From positions 496,001 through 560,000 of the forward strand of contig JAACJO010000008.1 in assembly GCA_013368445.1 (NCBI GenBank): 64,000 bases of DNA. Reading direction: 5' to 3'. The notes beneath the pieces were generated by a model that worked only from the letters and a program-made list of their open reading frames with translations, was not told where the DNA came from and ran no database searches. Source of the stretch: Leucocoprinus leucothites. Its lineage: Eukaryota > Basidiomycota > Agaricomycetes > Agaricales > Agaricaceae. The position numbers and the translations under genes are program-made. This document shows, in pieces, positions 10,185-21,589 of this stretch (positions are counted from its first letter, which is position 1; the number at the start of each line of letters is the position of its first letter).

Positions 10185-12153
10185 CTATCCTCCTGTTCTA
10201 CCTCCTGAACCAAACTTTGCCAAACGAGCCTGCCTGATCTCAGCCAAGCTTGGAGATGAACTCTTCTCTGCAGCTGATGAACCAGCATTTCCTGAGGAAG
10301 TACCATCGGCGTCGGAGCCTTCAGAAACGGAGTGCCACTCTTCATCCTCATCCACATCCATGTCCTGCGGTTCCTTCCTGTTCGTCGCCGGTGTATACTG
10401 GGTTGTTGGTGCCTGAGATTTTAGGTCTCTTGGTGAAGGAGGTTGAGGGATCTCAGGTTGGTGCCACCCAGGAGGGGCGTTCTCAAGCGAAGCCCTGAGG
10501 GCAGCTTGCAGTTCTGCATCTTCGTCATCATAGTTGCGGAGCCCTGACGAGGAATAGTTAAATGAAGGCATCGGGACCTCGACACCTCTGGAAGAGGATG
10601 GGAGTAATGAAGTAACGTTCTCTTCTGACTCGCCCTTCTGACGTCCCTCCCACTCTCGAGCAATAGCTTCGCTTTCCTCGATGGCTTTCCTGAGTTGCTC
10701 ATCCTCCTCTTCCTCCTGCCTCCGTCGTTCCTCTCTCCGTGCGTCCTGGATGGCTTGTTGTCCGGGATCGAGTTCATTCAGTGACCATAGCTCCCTCTGA
10801 GCGAACTCTTGCTGTTCTCGCATACGCTGTAATAGCACTCGATTTCGTTCCATACTTGCCGTTACAGGATCTAGATCGGCATGACCAGGCAGGTTTAGTT
10901 GGGAGGGCTGACTACTAGCCTGAGTCGAGCTAAGTCCACCGGCTACATTGGAATAAGCCCGCGACGAACTAGCAGAGGCAAGCGCTGGAGGTGTGGGAGG
11001 GCTGACAGTTCCATCATCGTAAAGTGTCGATCTATAGCCTTCCTGGCTTGCCAGCGAAGCCTGGAGTGCCGCTTGTAGTTCGTAATCCTCGTCCTCAACT
11101 CCTTCTAGGTGATCGAGGACATCCGGTTCTTCCAATCGACTTCCGCTCCCCGATGTTGGTCTCATTGATCCGGACGTATCTTGCACACGCTTTGTGGCGT
11201 TGGAGATGTTTGATAGGTTGGCTGATTGTGGCTCTGGAAGTGTAGCTGCAATGTCATCTGCCTCTGTGCGAGGGAGGGCAAGTGGTTGAGAAGGATCTGC
11301 TTGCGTGATGACGAATACCGAGTATCCTGTAAATATAAATAAGTGCAAGTTTGAAGGTAGATAGATAAGCGGAACCGTACCTTCGGTCTCTGCTTGTTGC
11401 AACACCATTCCAAGGTACAGCTTTCCGACCCATTCTGGCGCCGATAAAGATGAGTTGAGGTTGAACCAGTGCCCTTGACCAGGATCATCGTCGATATTGG
11501 CCGAAGCAGGCCCAAAACGTCGCAAAGAAAACCAATGTTCTCCTAAATTGAGGATGAAAGCGAGTTGAGTGCTGTGATGTTCTTAGCACTTATTGAGTTC
11601 ATATATGACATGGAGACCCACTGCGGATGATCTTGATATAAACGCATGGCGTTGCTGCGCCATCGGATAAGACTGGTAACAGCAATGTGAGATGCGGCGG
11701 CTGTGGACGTAAAACCGACGAGCACCCACTTGAGTCCCCAAACTTCTAGGGCTTCTTCTATTACTTGAACAGAGAAGAAACCTAATTGCCCGTGAGCGAC
11801 AATCATCGGCTTGATGAGTCGTATCTACCGGTATCGTCCATATTCTCGCTATCGCCTCGGCGACTCTCAGTGTGATACTGATCTTCCAGCCTATCTAGTT
11901 TACGTGCAATTTCCGAGAGGTCTGGAGCTGTGAACTGGAGATAGTGGATACAGCGTCAGTGGTAGGCCAAGTAGCTTAGTGCACAACATACATATGGCCC
12001 TTCTATAGAGGAGGGTTAGTACAACCTGAGGTATTCATCAATACAGAAAGACGCACGAAGGAGGGAGTTCAGTGCGTGTTGAGCACAAAGCATTGAGCCT
12101 GACTGTTGTTTCTCGTGATAGATAATTGAAGCCAGCCCTTCGAGTCCCGCCAT
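10185..12153 (-). CDS. ATXN3: Ataxin-3-like Josephin deubiquitinase with three UIMs
   Basis: Exons 12153-12057, 12002-11992, 11934-11829, 11781-11590, 11542-11381 and 11326-10185 join to 569 aa. The Josephin catalytic Cys is C23 (MLCAQHALNSLLQ), followed by FTAPDLSEIARKLD; His is H138 (REHWFSLRRFG) and Asn is N165 (WFNLNSS), all in family order. Three ubiquitin-interacting motifs follow (DYELQAALQASL, DEQLRKAIEESE, DAELQAALRASL). An insertion of roughly 25 residues lies before the His loop. It should cleave or edit polyubiquitin chains in protein quality control. Exon 2 is only 11 nt. The 54-nt intron at 11327-11380 has no stop in frame, so retention would insert 18 residues next to the GYSVFVI strand. 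Confidence 0.9.
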
Positions 12154-12678
12154 GTTGATGATAGAAGGGGCTATACAGAACTGCTGTTGGGGTATCTGGA
12201 GAACAAGAGAAGTGCAATTAGTGACGCGTCCGCGTAGGTGTTCAGTTGATGGTCACATCTCCATTAGGCGGAATGACGAAAGTCATCACCCAGTCACCAT
12301 ACCCGGTCAAGTTAGCTACCTTTCCAGTGTCTTGACCTTCGCTCTCCTACTCAGTCGTTGCATCGACGCCTTCATAGGGTGGTAATAACTTTCTAAGCTT
12401 CTCTGTTTTATTCCTAATCTTTGGCAAATATCTCAAGCCCCAGGCTGTTTCGTTACTCCCGGAAGGTTTTCAATCCCGACGCCCTACCGCCAGATCCGTT
12501 TCCGGAAAGAAAGAAGGGAAGGCGTTCGCCGTTTCATTGGAGGAGTAGTGATCATGCAGCTGGAGTTGTGTCAGCTACTGCATTCCTAGCCCCGGGTGTT
12601 TGACAAGTGTGGTGGAGAGAAGAGCTAGGTGAGAATTAAATGCAGAAAATACATTCCTTGAACCTCATATGACGAAGC

Positions 12679-12688
12679 CTTCCAGAAG
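12679..12688 (+). promoter_or_regulatory. CTTCCAGAAG element upstream of first GH78-type gene
   Basis: The TTCnnGAA core resembles a heat-shock-factor half-site pair. The identical 10-mer occurs 90 nt before the ATG of the paralogue (15575-15584), against 87 nt here. A functional role is inference. Confidence 0.4.
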
Positions 12689-12718
12689 TCGAATCGCAGG
12701 TTGGAAGGTGCATATCCA

Positions 12719-12727
12719 ATAAATATA
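12719..12727 (+). promoter_or_regulatory. TATA-like box of first GH78-type gene
   Basis: ATAAATATA ends 39 nt before the ATG at 12766. The alternative ATG at 12730 would be only 3 nt after the box, so the box favours the inner start. Confidence 0.45.
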
Positions 12728-12765
12728 TCATGCTTCGCTTCGCGCTGAATAAAGTACCTTTGCCC

Positions 12766-15269
12766 ATGTATCATCAGGTTTCTCATTCCGTACTCATCGT
12801 CCTTGTAATAGCATCCCTATGCACTTGCTTGGCGCCTCACGGATCTTGGGATAGGTTCAATTTAGCCCCAGAGAGTCGAACCAGTCAACCAAGGCGTATC
12901 CACTCCTTCGGGGGTGATGTTCATGGTCAGCAGAACCTCGTTGGATCGACCAACACATCCGGCATCGCTACCCTGTCGGGGAAAGGGTCTTTTGTCGTCC
13001 TAGACTTCGGACAAGAGGTATCTTTCTACGTGTTAGACAAGTAGTAAAATCACCTCATATGTTGGTTTCTGAAGGTTGGAGGCCGGGTCTTCCTTAATAT
13101 CGTCAAGTCCCATCCGCACTCTACTTTATCTCTGTCTTTCACAGAATCACCCCAATTTATCAATCCTCTGCTGTCGGATGATTCATGCCGATCTGTTGCA
13201 ACCATGGATAGTGATGGGGTACAATCCCTGCCCACACCTCTAAAACGAGGGAAATTTATCCAAACAATCGGGGAGCAACGAGGCGGATTTCGCTATCTGA
13301 CAATTGTTACTGATTCCAGCGGGCAAGTGAGCATTGCCGGCGTAGGGGTTGAGTGTACGTTCATGCCCCACTGGGATGACCTTCGCGCATATACAGGCTA
13401 TTTCTTCGCAAAGGATTCAAAACTTGACGATACCGATTTCTTGACGAGGCTGTGGTATGCAGGAGCTTACACTGTGCAAACAAATACCATCGATTCTCAT
13501 CAAGCTCGACAATTTCCTTGTCCTCTGCCTAAGGGTGAGTAATGACCAAAGATTCACTTGAGTGAGCTGACTTACGGCATTTAGGTTGGGCGAATAACGA
13601 CACCGGAGGTCCTGTTAGTGGACCTATCCTTGTCGATGGAGCCAAAAGGGATCGGTACGCGTATATAACCACTTGGGTCACATATATACTAACTATTTGC
13701 AGGACAGTCTGGCCAGGTATTAACGCGTGCCGATCACCAAAAAAATACCACTAACTTATGTTCTCCAGGTGATCTGGGCATTTCAACTCATACTGAACTC
13801 GTGGCTCTCAACGACCTTCTCCCCAGCATAAACGGAATCCGCGTGATGTTCTCGACTCAGGATCCTATAACAGGCGCTCTGCAGTATTCGGGACCACCTA
13901 TAAATGCCAAAGGCAGTGATGCCTACATTGCCTGGTCACTCATTGGCACACATAATGCATGGCTTTACACCGGTGACATAGAGTTTGTAACAAGCATTTG
14001 GGCTAATTACACCAAAGCCTTAGCATTCCTGGAAAGCCAAGTTGACGAAACCGGTCTGATGGACGTCCCTGCTGCTTTCTCGCAAGACTGGGGCAGAGAA
14101 GGCGGTCAGGGCCACAATTCTGCTGCCAATGTCCTCCTTTATCGCGTATGCCTTTTCCTGACCTTCATCTTCGCAAATTTGCTGATACCGTTGCCCTAAA
14201 GGCTTTAATCACTGGTTCTGAATTAGCCAGTCAACTAGGTGACGCTGAACTAGCCGAGACATATATTGCCAACGCGACACACCTAAAGGAATCCATTAAC
14301 CGAGTCCTTTGGGACGAATCGGCCGAGATGTATCGTGATAATGAGACGACTACATTACATCCTCAAGATGCAAATTCTCTCGCTGTGCTATTCAATGTCA
14401 CTCAGACACAGGAACAGAATGAAGCTATTAGCGAGGGCCTGACTCAATTTTGGACTGATATTGGACCAGTCAGCCCCGAGTTGGCGGATACCATTATCCC
14501 ATTCGTTGGTGGTTTTGAGGTACACATTTCACTATCACAGTCCCATATCCCTCTGACTTCCGAATTTCTCATAGCTGCGTGCGCATTTCATGGCTGGACA
14601 AGGAGAGAGGGCGTTGGATCTGATGCGCAAAGGTAAGCAGATTCTTGCCTCTAACATGACTAGACGGCTGATGGCCACATAGAGGTGTGTAATAGTGTTT
14701 CCATTTAAGTAGCTTCGACGAGCTCATCCCCTTAAAGTGGGGTTACATGCTCACAACCAATCTCTCTGTGCACTCTACTCTTCTTGAAGGGTTCACTGCC
14801 AATGGATCCTTGGCGTATGTCACTAGTCTATCCAAAGGGAGATCTCCCCAATTGACATCTCTTAATTAGTTATCGAGCTTCAGAAGGATATAACTTTGAT
14901 TTATCTGACATTAGCCACAGTCACGGCTGGGCGACAGGTCCCACCTCTGCTCTTACCTTCCACGTTCTTGGAATAACGCTCACTTCTCCACTCGGTCAAA
15001 CTTGGAGCATCGCTCCTATACTCAGTGGTCTCGATGCTGCGGAAGGAGGGTTCGAGACCGGCTTGGGATGGTTTGGTGTCAAGTGGTTCATGAAGGGGGA
15101 TGAATTGATAGTTCAGATAAATACACCCAAGGGCACCTCCGGTGTTGTGAAATTACCTGGCTCAGGACCTATTCAGGTCGACAACCAGCCTGCTAGGGCG
15201 ACACAGGAAATTCGATTGGAAGGCGGGGTCTATAATTTAACTAGAAGTCTGGTTCGAGTAGGGAATTGA
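12766..15269 (+). CDS. Secreted GH78-type (alpha-L-rhamnosidase-like) six-hairpin glycosidase, copy 1
   Basis: Ten exons: 12766-13017, 13075-13534, 13585-13654, 13703-13716, 13769-14145, 14202-14519, 14575-14632, 14683-14684, 14738-14814 and 14870-15269, 675 aa. The signal peptide core VLIVLVIASL ends before APHGSW. A beta-rich N-terminal part leads to the catalytic (alpha/alpha)6 region with VDGAKRDR-TVWPGD, GALQYSGPP, SHGWATGPTSALTFHVLGI and a C-terminal beta domain. KRDR..WPGD is typical of fungal GH78-like enzymes, which release terminal rhamnose or related sugars from plant polymers or glycosides. The substrate is not deducible. Exon 4 is 14 nt. Exon 8 appears to be just 2 nt (AG), needed to give KEWGYML. 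The neighbour at 15665 is a tandem copy. Confidence 0.85.
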
Positions 15270-15574
15270 CTTGAACCTTGAATACTTAATAACACATGTT
15301 GAAACGTTGTTGGGCGACTTGGCGCTTCAAGTTTCATTAATAGCAGAGATGACTTCCTTTGACTTCGCACGCATACCCAACCCACGCTCTAGGTGTGTCA
15401 TTCATCAGCTTCCGACCCACGAATGACTTCAATTTCGCCTACGACGTGAAAGAAGCAGAAGAAATAGAGTGCCCCCGTGCCTTGTAGATGACAAACAGGA
15501 CCTATTTTACGTGGGTGTCTTTGAATATATGGAGACCAAGCTCTATCTTTGAGCTCATGTGATGAACCAGACAT

Positions 15575-15584
15575 CTTCCAGAAG
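15575..15584 (+). promoter_or_regulatory. CTTCCAGAAG element upstream of second GH78-type gene
   Basis: Same 10-mer as at 12679, 90 nt before the ATG. It could be a retained regulatory site or simply residual identity from the duplication. Confidence 0.4.
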
Positions 15585-15619
15585 ATATGGCGTGGGGTCA
15601 CGTATGACGCACGAAAAAC

Positions 15620-15627
15620 TATATAAG
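15620..15627 (+). promoter_or_regulatory. TATA box of second GH78-type gene
   Basis: TATATAAG lies 45 nt before the ATG at 15665, the same spacing as the box before copy 1. Confidence 0.55.
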
Positions 15628-15664
15628 AGATGGCACTTCGTGTCCTGACTGACAGAACGCGCAA

Positions 15665-18142
15665 ATGCTCGTACTACTCGTAACATTATCGTTCATTGTA
15701 CTGCAGGTACTCGCAGTGGCCCCAAAGGGACCATGGGATCAGTTCAACTTTGCACCGAGGAACAGGACAAGTCGTCCAACTAGCATCCATTCTACCCAGG
15801 GGAATGTACGAAACGCACAGGCTCTCATCGGCTCCGGAACGGCCAGGTTGACTGGCAATGGTAGCTTTATCGTCGTCGATTTCGGACAAGAGGTAAAGCT
15901 TCTCTGGGGTGGCGACAGATCATGTTGCTAAAGAAGGGAACAGGTCGGTGGCCAGGTGTTCTTGAATGTAGATAGTTCGACTCCGGACTCTAGGCTTTCG
16001 CTCTCCTTCACCGAATCCGCAGAATTCATCAGCCCAATCAACTCGGATGATTCTTGCCGTACCATATTTACAATGGACGGAGATGGCGTACAAGCTCTCC
16101 CGACACCCCTTCCACGGGGCCAGTTCAAGCAGACTATCGCTCAACAGAGGGCCGGTTTCCGGTTCATGACGATTGTCAGTAACTCCGATGCTCCTGTTAG
16201 CATCTCAGACGTCGGGGTGCAGAACACATTCATGCCTCATTGGGATGATTTGACGGCGTATACGGGATATTTCTTTACGCACGATCCTAATTTCCACGAT
16301 CCCGACTTTTTGACCAAGTTATGGTATGCCGGAGCATACACAGTTCAAACAAACACAATAGACGTTCACCAAGCCCGGCAGGGATCTTGTCCAAGACCGA
16401 AGGGTAAGGTTCATATTTATAATGGAGTGTATAGAACCTGAACACGTAATTGCATAGGGTGGGCTAACAATGCCACTGCAGGTCCTGTTGAGGGACCAGT
16501 CTTGGTTGATGGGGCGAAGCGTGACCGGTGAGATGCTCCGACATCCTTGTGCAAGTACCCAAATGCTAACAAGATGTCCGTAGAAATATATGGCCAGGTT
16601 CGTAAATGTTCCTCCGGTAGGGGTGAGACAAGTTCAACAGACCTCCGTAGGTGACATGGGAATCTCGAGCCACACAGAACTCGTCGCCTTGAATGACATC
16701 CTACCAAGCAAGAACTCGCTCCTCGTTATGTTTTCTACACAAGACCCTGCGACCGGAGCCCTCCAATATTCCGGGCCTCCGATCAATGCCAGAGGTAGTG
16801 ATACTTATATCTCCTGGTCATTGATCGGGGCACATAACGTTTGGTTGTACACTGGAGATCTGGGCTTCATCCGAACAGTCTGGACGAACTATACGAAAGC
16901 TCTTGCATTCCTGGAAGGCCAAGTCGACGAGACAGGTTTGATGAACGTTCCGCAATCGTTCTCCAATGACTGGGGAAGGGATGGAGGGCAAGGCCACAAC
17001 TCCGCAGCAAATGTATTGCTTTACAGAGTATGTGGTCACCGAACCCGTCGAGTGTCTACTGATGGTTTGGGGTAGTCTCTGATCGTCGCGTCCGAATTGG
17101 CTAACCAAGTTGAAGACAATGATTTATCTACTGCATATGCAACTAATGCTACAGCGCTAAAAGTAGCAATCAACGATGTGTTGTGGGATGATGAAGCAGG
17201 AATGTACCGTGACAATGAGTCAAGCGATCTACACCCTCAGGATGGAAATTCCATGGCCATTTTATTCAATGTCACTCAAACACAGGAACAGAACAAAGCG
17301 ATAAGCGAGGGCCTAACGCAGTTCTGGACGGATATCGGACCCTTAAGTCCAGAGCTTAACGACACAATTATTCCTTTCGTTGGTGGGTTTGAGGTATTTT
17401 GTTCCCATCCTGACATATTGCAAAGCAGCTAATCTGTGCTCAGGTTCAAGCCCATTTCATTGCAGGAGAGGGTGAACGCGCGATTGACCTGCTTCACAGA
17501 GGTGAGAAAAATTCACGAGCAACGGCAAGATGCTGACCTAGTTCATATGTTTTCAACAGAGGTAAAGGGTCTTGTTTTGCTGCACATATGGTCGCTCATA
17601 ATTGTACATTGAAAGTGGGGTTATATGCTGTACACCAACCTGTCCGTGCAATCCACGCTTTTGGAGGGTTTCACAGCCAATGGCTCGCTCGGGTGGGTTT
17701 GCCTGGGAGCAAAATCCTCCTTTGTCACTGGGTACTAACACGGAGACCTAGATACCGCGCTGAAGCTGGCTATAACTTTGACCACTCGTACACGAGCCAT
17801 AGTCATGGATGGGCTACTGGTCCAACACCAGCGTTGACATTCCACGTCCTTGGGATTGGTATCACGTCGCCTGAAGGGCAGACGTGGACCGTTACCCCTG
17901 TTTTGAGCGGGTTAGAGTCAGCCGAAGGAGGCTTGGAGACCGGTCTGGGCTGGTTTGGCGTGAAGTGGAACGTCAGAAGGAATGTTTTAACCGTTCAGAT
18001 TTCGACACCAAAGGGGACATCAGGAACCGTGACATTGCCGGGTACTGGGAGGATAACGGTAGACGGTAAGCCGGAGTCTGGTGGAAGCGTGAAGTTGGGA
18101 GGGGGAGACCACACCCTCTCGAGAAGCTTAACCCGAGGATGA
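15665..18142 (+). CDS. Secreted GH78-type (alpha-L-rhamnosidase-like) six-hairpin glycosidase, copy 2
   Basis: Exons 15665-15892, 15944-16403, 16458-16527, 16584-16597, 16651-17027, 17076-17393, 17444-17501, 17560-17561, 17616-17692 and 17752-18142 give 664 aa. Exons 2 to 9 have exactly the same lengths as in copy 1 (460, 70, 14, 377, 318, 58, 2, 77), which strongly supports both models. Signal peptide LLVTLSFIVLQVLA; catalytic-region markers VDGAKRDR-NIWPGD, GALQYSGPP and SHGWATGPTPALTFHVLGI. The putative 2-nt exon restores HREWGYML. Intron sequences differ greatly between copies while exons stay alignable, so the duplication is not very recent. Presumed extracellular hydrolase of rhamnose-containing plant material; exact substrate unknown. 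Confidence 0.85.
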
Positions 18143-18296
18143 TATTGATAGTAGTACTATGGTAGTAAGTAGAAAGAAATTGATAGTAGTTGTTTGTGTG
18201 CAGTGCCACGTGGTGTGACAGGGAAGGGGAGGCTGAGGTCATAATGGTCTTGCTCTGCGCTCGACGCACCGCATTTCCCTCCCTCTTTAACTCCTA

Positions 18297-19408
18297 ATGG
18301 TTCACTGGAATATATACCAGTCGTCGTCTCTTCTAGCTCCTCTCATTTGTCTACTCTCTCTGCCGAGCCGGATTCTCGCAGATGAACAGAAACCTTTCGA
18401 CTGTCATGTCACTGTGGCATCTGGCGCAGAGTTTGATTTGACGAAGCTTGTTGGCTTACAGACTCTCGAGCGAACAAGAGACTCGCCACCGACGACGAAC
18501 ATTGATACTCTTAGATTCAACCTCTGCCATGATCTTGAACCTGTTGAGGGTGTGGATGATCAGGACCAGGTGAGTACTGATTCACTATACAATTGGACGT
18601 TTTGTTCATAGCGTGATTTCCAGTGTGGCAAGGGTGTCCGTGCATGCTTGACAACAAAAAACAAAAAATCTGGGCAATCTGACCGCATAGTGTCAGTTGT
18701 CACCCTTGCTGAGTCGACGTCAACCTATTCGGCAACTGCGAGTCCAACGGGTTGGTTTTCTATCCCAGTCATACGTCAATTCGCTGAAATGACTTCCTGG
18801 TCGTAGACCCCAAGTTTCTGAACATCGTTTTTGACGGACCGAAATACCCTCATCCCGCTGACTCTACCCCAATATCCCAGAAGTTCAACGTTACGGTTCT
18901 GTGCGATCCAGATTCTACTTCTGATCCGAAGTTTGTTTCTTATGATGGCTCAACGTTGGACCTCGAGTGGTCTGCTCCCGCAGGCTGCCCTAAGAGTGCC
19001 GACACCAAACCTCCCAAAGACGATAACGATAATAAGGGTGGCAACGGAGACGGTTCTAAGGAGGAGGAGAATGTTGGAAGCGGGCTCGGATGGTTTTTCT
19101 TAGTGTAAGCCCATAGATTCTAACTGAAATCGACTCATTTAAGTTCATCCCTGCTTACAGAATATTGCTGGCCTTTGTTGCTTACTTCGTGTTGGGAGCA
19201 TACTACAATTATTCGACATATGGTGCGAGGGGCATGGATTTGATTCCGTGAGTCGCGCGTTTATTATTCTGCAACTCTTATCCAAATACATCTTAGGCAT
19301 CGAGACTTCTGGCAAGAAGTCCCTTATATGCTAAAGGACGTCATCTCCCATCTATGCTCCTCTGTCCATCCACGACGATCTTCGAGAGGCGGTTATGTTG
19401 CAGTATGA
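18297..19408 (+). CDS. ATG27: Autophagy-related membrane protein Atg27
   Basis: Exons 18297-18569, 18624-18750, 18807-19104, 19161-19247 and 19297-19408 give 298 aa. Features in order: signal peptide; a lumenal mannose-6-phosphate-receptor-like domain with paired cysteines (FDCHV, NLCHD, CGKG, RACL, LCDPD, GCPKS); an acidic Lys/Asp/Gly linker; one transmembrane helix (WFFLVILLAFVAYFVLGAYY); the conserved YGxxGxDxIPHRDFW cytosolic stretch; and a C-terminal YVAV. Atg27 cycles between vacuole, Golgi and Atg9 vesicles in autophagy. The terminal YxxPhi matches the tyrosine sorting signal known at the yeast Atg27 C-terminus. Phases are consistent throughout. Confidence 0.9.
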
Positions 19409-19838
19409 AATTCACACACAAGTGGCCCCCGATACTTGAGCAATTTCGCCGCAGTTAATTACGACGCGTCATGGCATTTTCGGGCACGAAAAGTTTGGTA
19501 ATCTTAAGAGGTGGATGTGGGATACCCAACTGCTCAAGTATACTCCGAGGATGCTCTAGCCATCTTTTTTTCTGGTTTAGACTATACGATAGCCTGCAGT
19601 TAATATATAATCCTTTTACTTACATACTACTGGGGTCATTACCACATTCCAGAAGAGTCGTTTCCACACCTGGACGAATGTGAGGAGTCATGATCGCAGT
19701 TCGGTACCGTGACGCGTTACGCCTTCCTAAACCCAGGGCGTCAAATGAGAGCATATTTATGGCACGACGCGCAGGGGATCACTCATTCCTTGCTCCCACA
19801 GCTTTTCTCCACACTTTGATACATACCATCAAGGTCTA

Positions 19839-21589
19839 ATGGTGAAAAGATACTATGTCATTACAACGGGTGTGGAGGTTGGCGTGTTTTTTGATCACTG
19901 GTGCACCTCGTTTCACTTCCGGGAAACTACTTCATCTGATTTATGACTTCCATAGGACAAATATTGCACCTCTTGTGAAAAATAAACCGGGCGCTGTTTG
20001 GCAAGGTTCAGCCTCACAAGAAGAAGCCCAAGAATTATTTCAGCAGGCCTCCGTCAAAGGAAATGTTCGTGTTCTTCCAAGCGACCAGCAGAGGTCACCG
20101 GCAACCTCCTCTGGCTCACGAACAAGTTCAGCTCAAAGGTCATCAAGCGGTCCCCACTCGACCACAAGTAATCCGCAGCCCTTGAGACAGACTTCTGCCC
20201 CAAGGATTGTAGGGTCTCAATCTGAAGGACACGTGTGGAACAACGCGTCGCACTATGTCCCCGCGAGGTCTAACTCAAGGGAAATGAATACCGGTTATGG
20301 TGCTTCGAATGGAAACAGCGGTTCCAGTGGCATGAATCGTTCAAAGCCTTTGTCAAGAACATACTCCGAACCAGGTCAACAAGTGCACAATTCTAGTTCC
20401 GTGAGAAGAGGGTATTCTTCTTCCGGGGGTTCTGCTCCTGTCTCTGGAGCCAGCATTAGCACAAGAACATCAGTATCCCCCCTCACCCCTCAAAATACTG
20501 GCATACGGATTGCCATAGTCGAGTCGCCTCCGTGGTTAGCCTCTTACCCAGATGAGGAGGATGATGCGTTCATCACCCCTCCTCTAAGCCCCATTATATC
20601 CCCTGCAATCTCATCGAGACTCTTGGGACCTAACAAGTCCGAGCCTGCCTCGACGTTTGCTCCTGGTTTGAGTGTGGCAGCTGACATGACGGGAAAGCTT
20701 GCTTCGGATGACGGCAGCGGGGATGTTCTGAACTTCCGTTCTCCGAAGCTTGCAAAGCCTACTGTATCAATCTCATTTTCACCTCGACCACAGTTAGAGA
20801 GGCCTGGTGCTCGTGCAGGAGAGGTCTTTGATAGCGGCGGTAGAACACAAAGGCAAAGAGAATTACAGGATCCAGGAGTGCCATCCCCAGTGGCCTCCTG
20901 TCGAAACTTGGGTGCCTCCCAGCACCCGAGTGTAGTCTCGGAATCTTTCATTGACCTTGTTGACAAGGTTGGTAAACTGGTCGAAGACCTCCGCATCCAA
21001 GTTGTCTCCCCTTCTGCTCGGACCGACGATGGTCATTTACGTGGTGATGAAATTCAAAATTACTTCGACTCTAAGCGTTGCTTCTCACCCAACCTCCCAT
21101 CCGGAGGCCGGAACGAGTTTACGGACATTACGTCACCGCGCGCTCAAGGACCTGACCACTCTATTTTGTTCAGTCAAGGTGCGTTGCTGCATTCTATGAT
21201 TCGAACCGACGCTGAACAAAACACAGGTAGCTCCTCGCCAGCACACAAGGGTATTTATTCTCCGATTTCACTGTCAGCATGCAAACACTGCAAAGGAACA
21301 GGATACAATGTGGAAGAAGATACTTCGTTTCTCAACAGAACCGGATTGAGCCAGCCAACCCTTGCGCCTCTCCATGCTCACGATGACGCTCAGGATCCTC
21401 GATCACCCTTCAATAGTTCCAAGATGTTGTGCGTCCCGATGAGGTGAACCTAGTTTTATTATTTCATTCGACTGGTATTGAATGGTGTCCAGCAGCCCCA
21501 TCTTTGGTCGGCCGTCGCCGACGATCTCACTCAACAAACTGAGTTCCAGAACAAGCCCGTTAATAGTCTCTCCACCCAAGCGAGGATGA
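19839..21589 (+). CDS. RNase H1 N-terminal (viroplasmin-like) domain protein, disordered tail
   Basis: Exons 19839-19900, 19956-21443 and 21493-21589 give 548 aa. Residues 1 to about 50 (KRYYVITTGVEVGVF, APLVKNKPGAVWQG, EEAQELFQ) match the RNase H1 hybrid-binding or caulimovirus viroplasmin fold, an RNA/DNA duplex binder. The rest is Ser/Pro-rich and mostly disordered, with one CKHCKGTGYN zinc-knuckle-like patch. No RNase H catalytic domain is present, so it is probably a nucleic-acid binder or scaffold, not a nuclease. The last intron is inferred: without it the protein ends at 21447 with MR, and with it the Ser/Pro-rich character continues (SSPIFGRPSP...). Confidence 0.7.

Noticed and set aside
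10185..11525. One continuous 446-codon minus-strand frame as a complete gene
   Set aside because: It starts inside the Josephin domain and reads through a stop-free 54-nt intron; the true gene has upstream exons with the catalytic Cys.
12730..12765. GH78-type copy 1 start at 12730
   Set aside because: It lies almost on the TATA-like box and lengthens the signal peptide; the paralogue matches the start at 12766.
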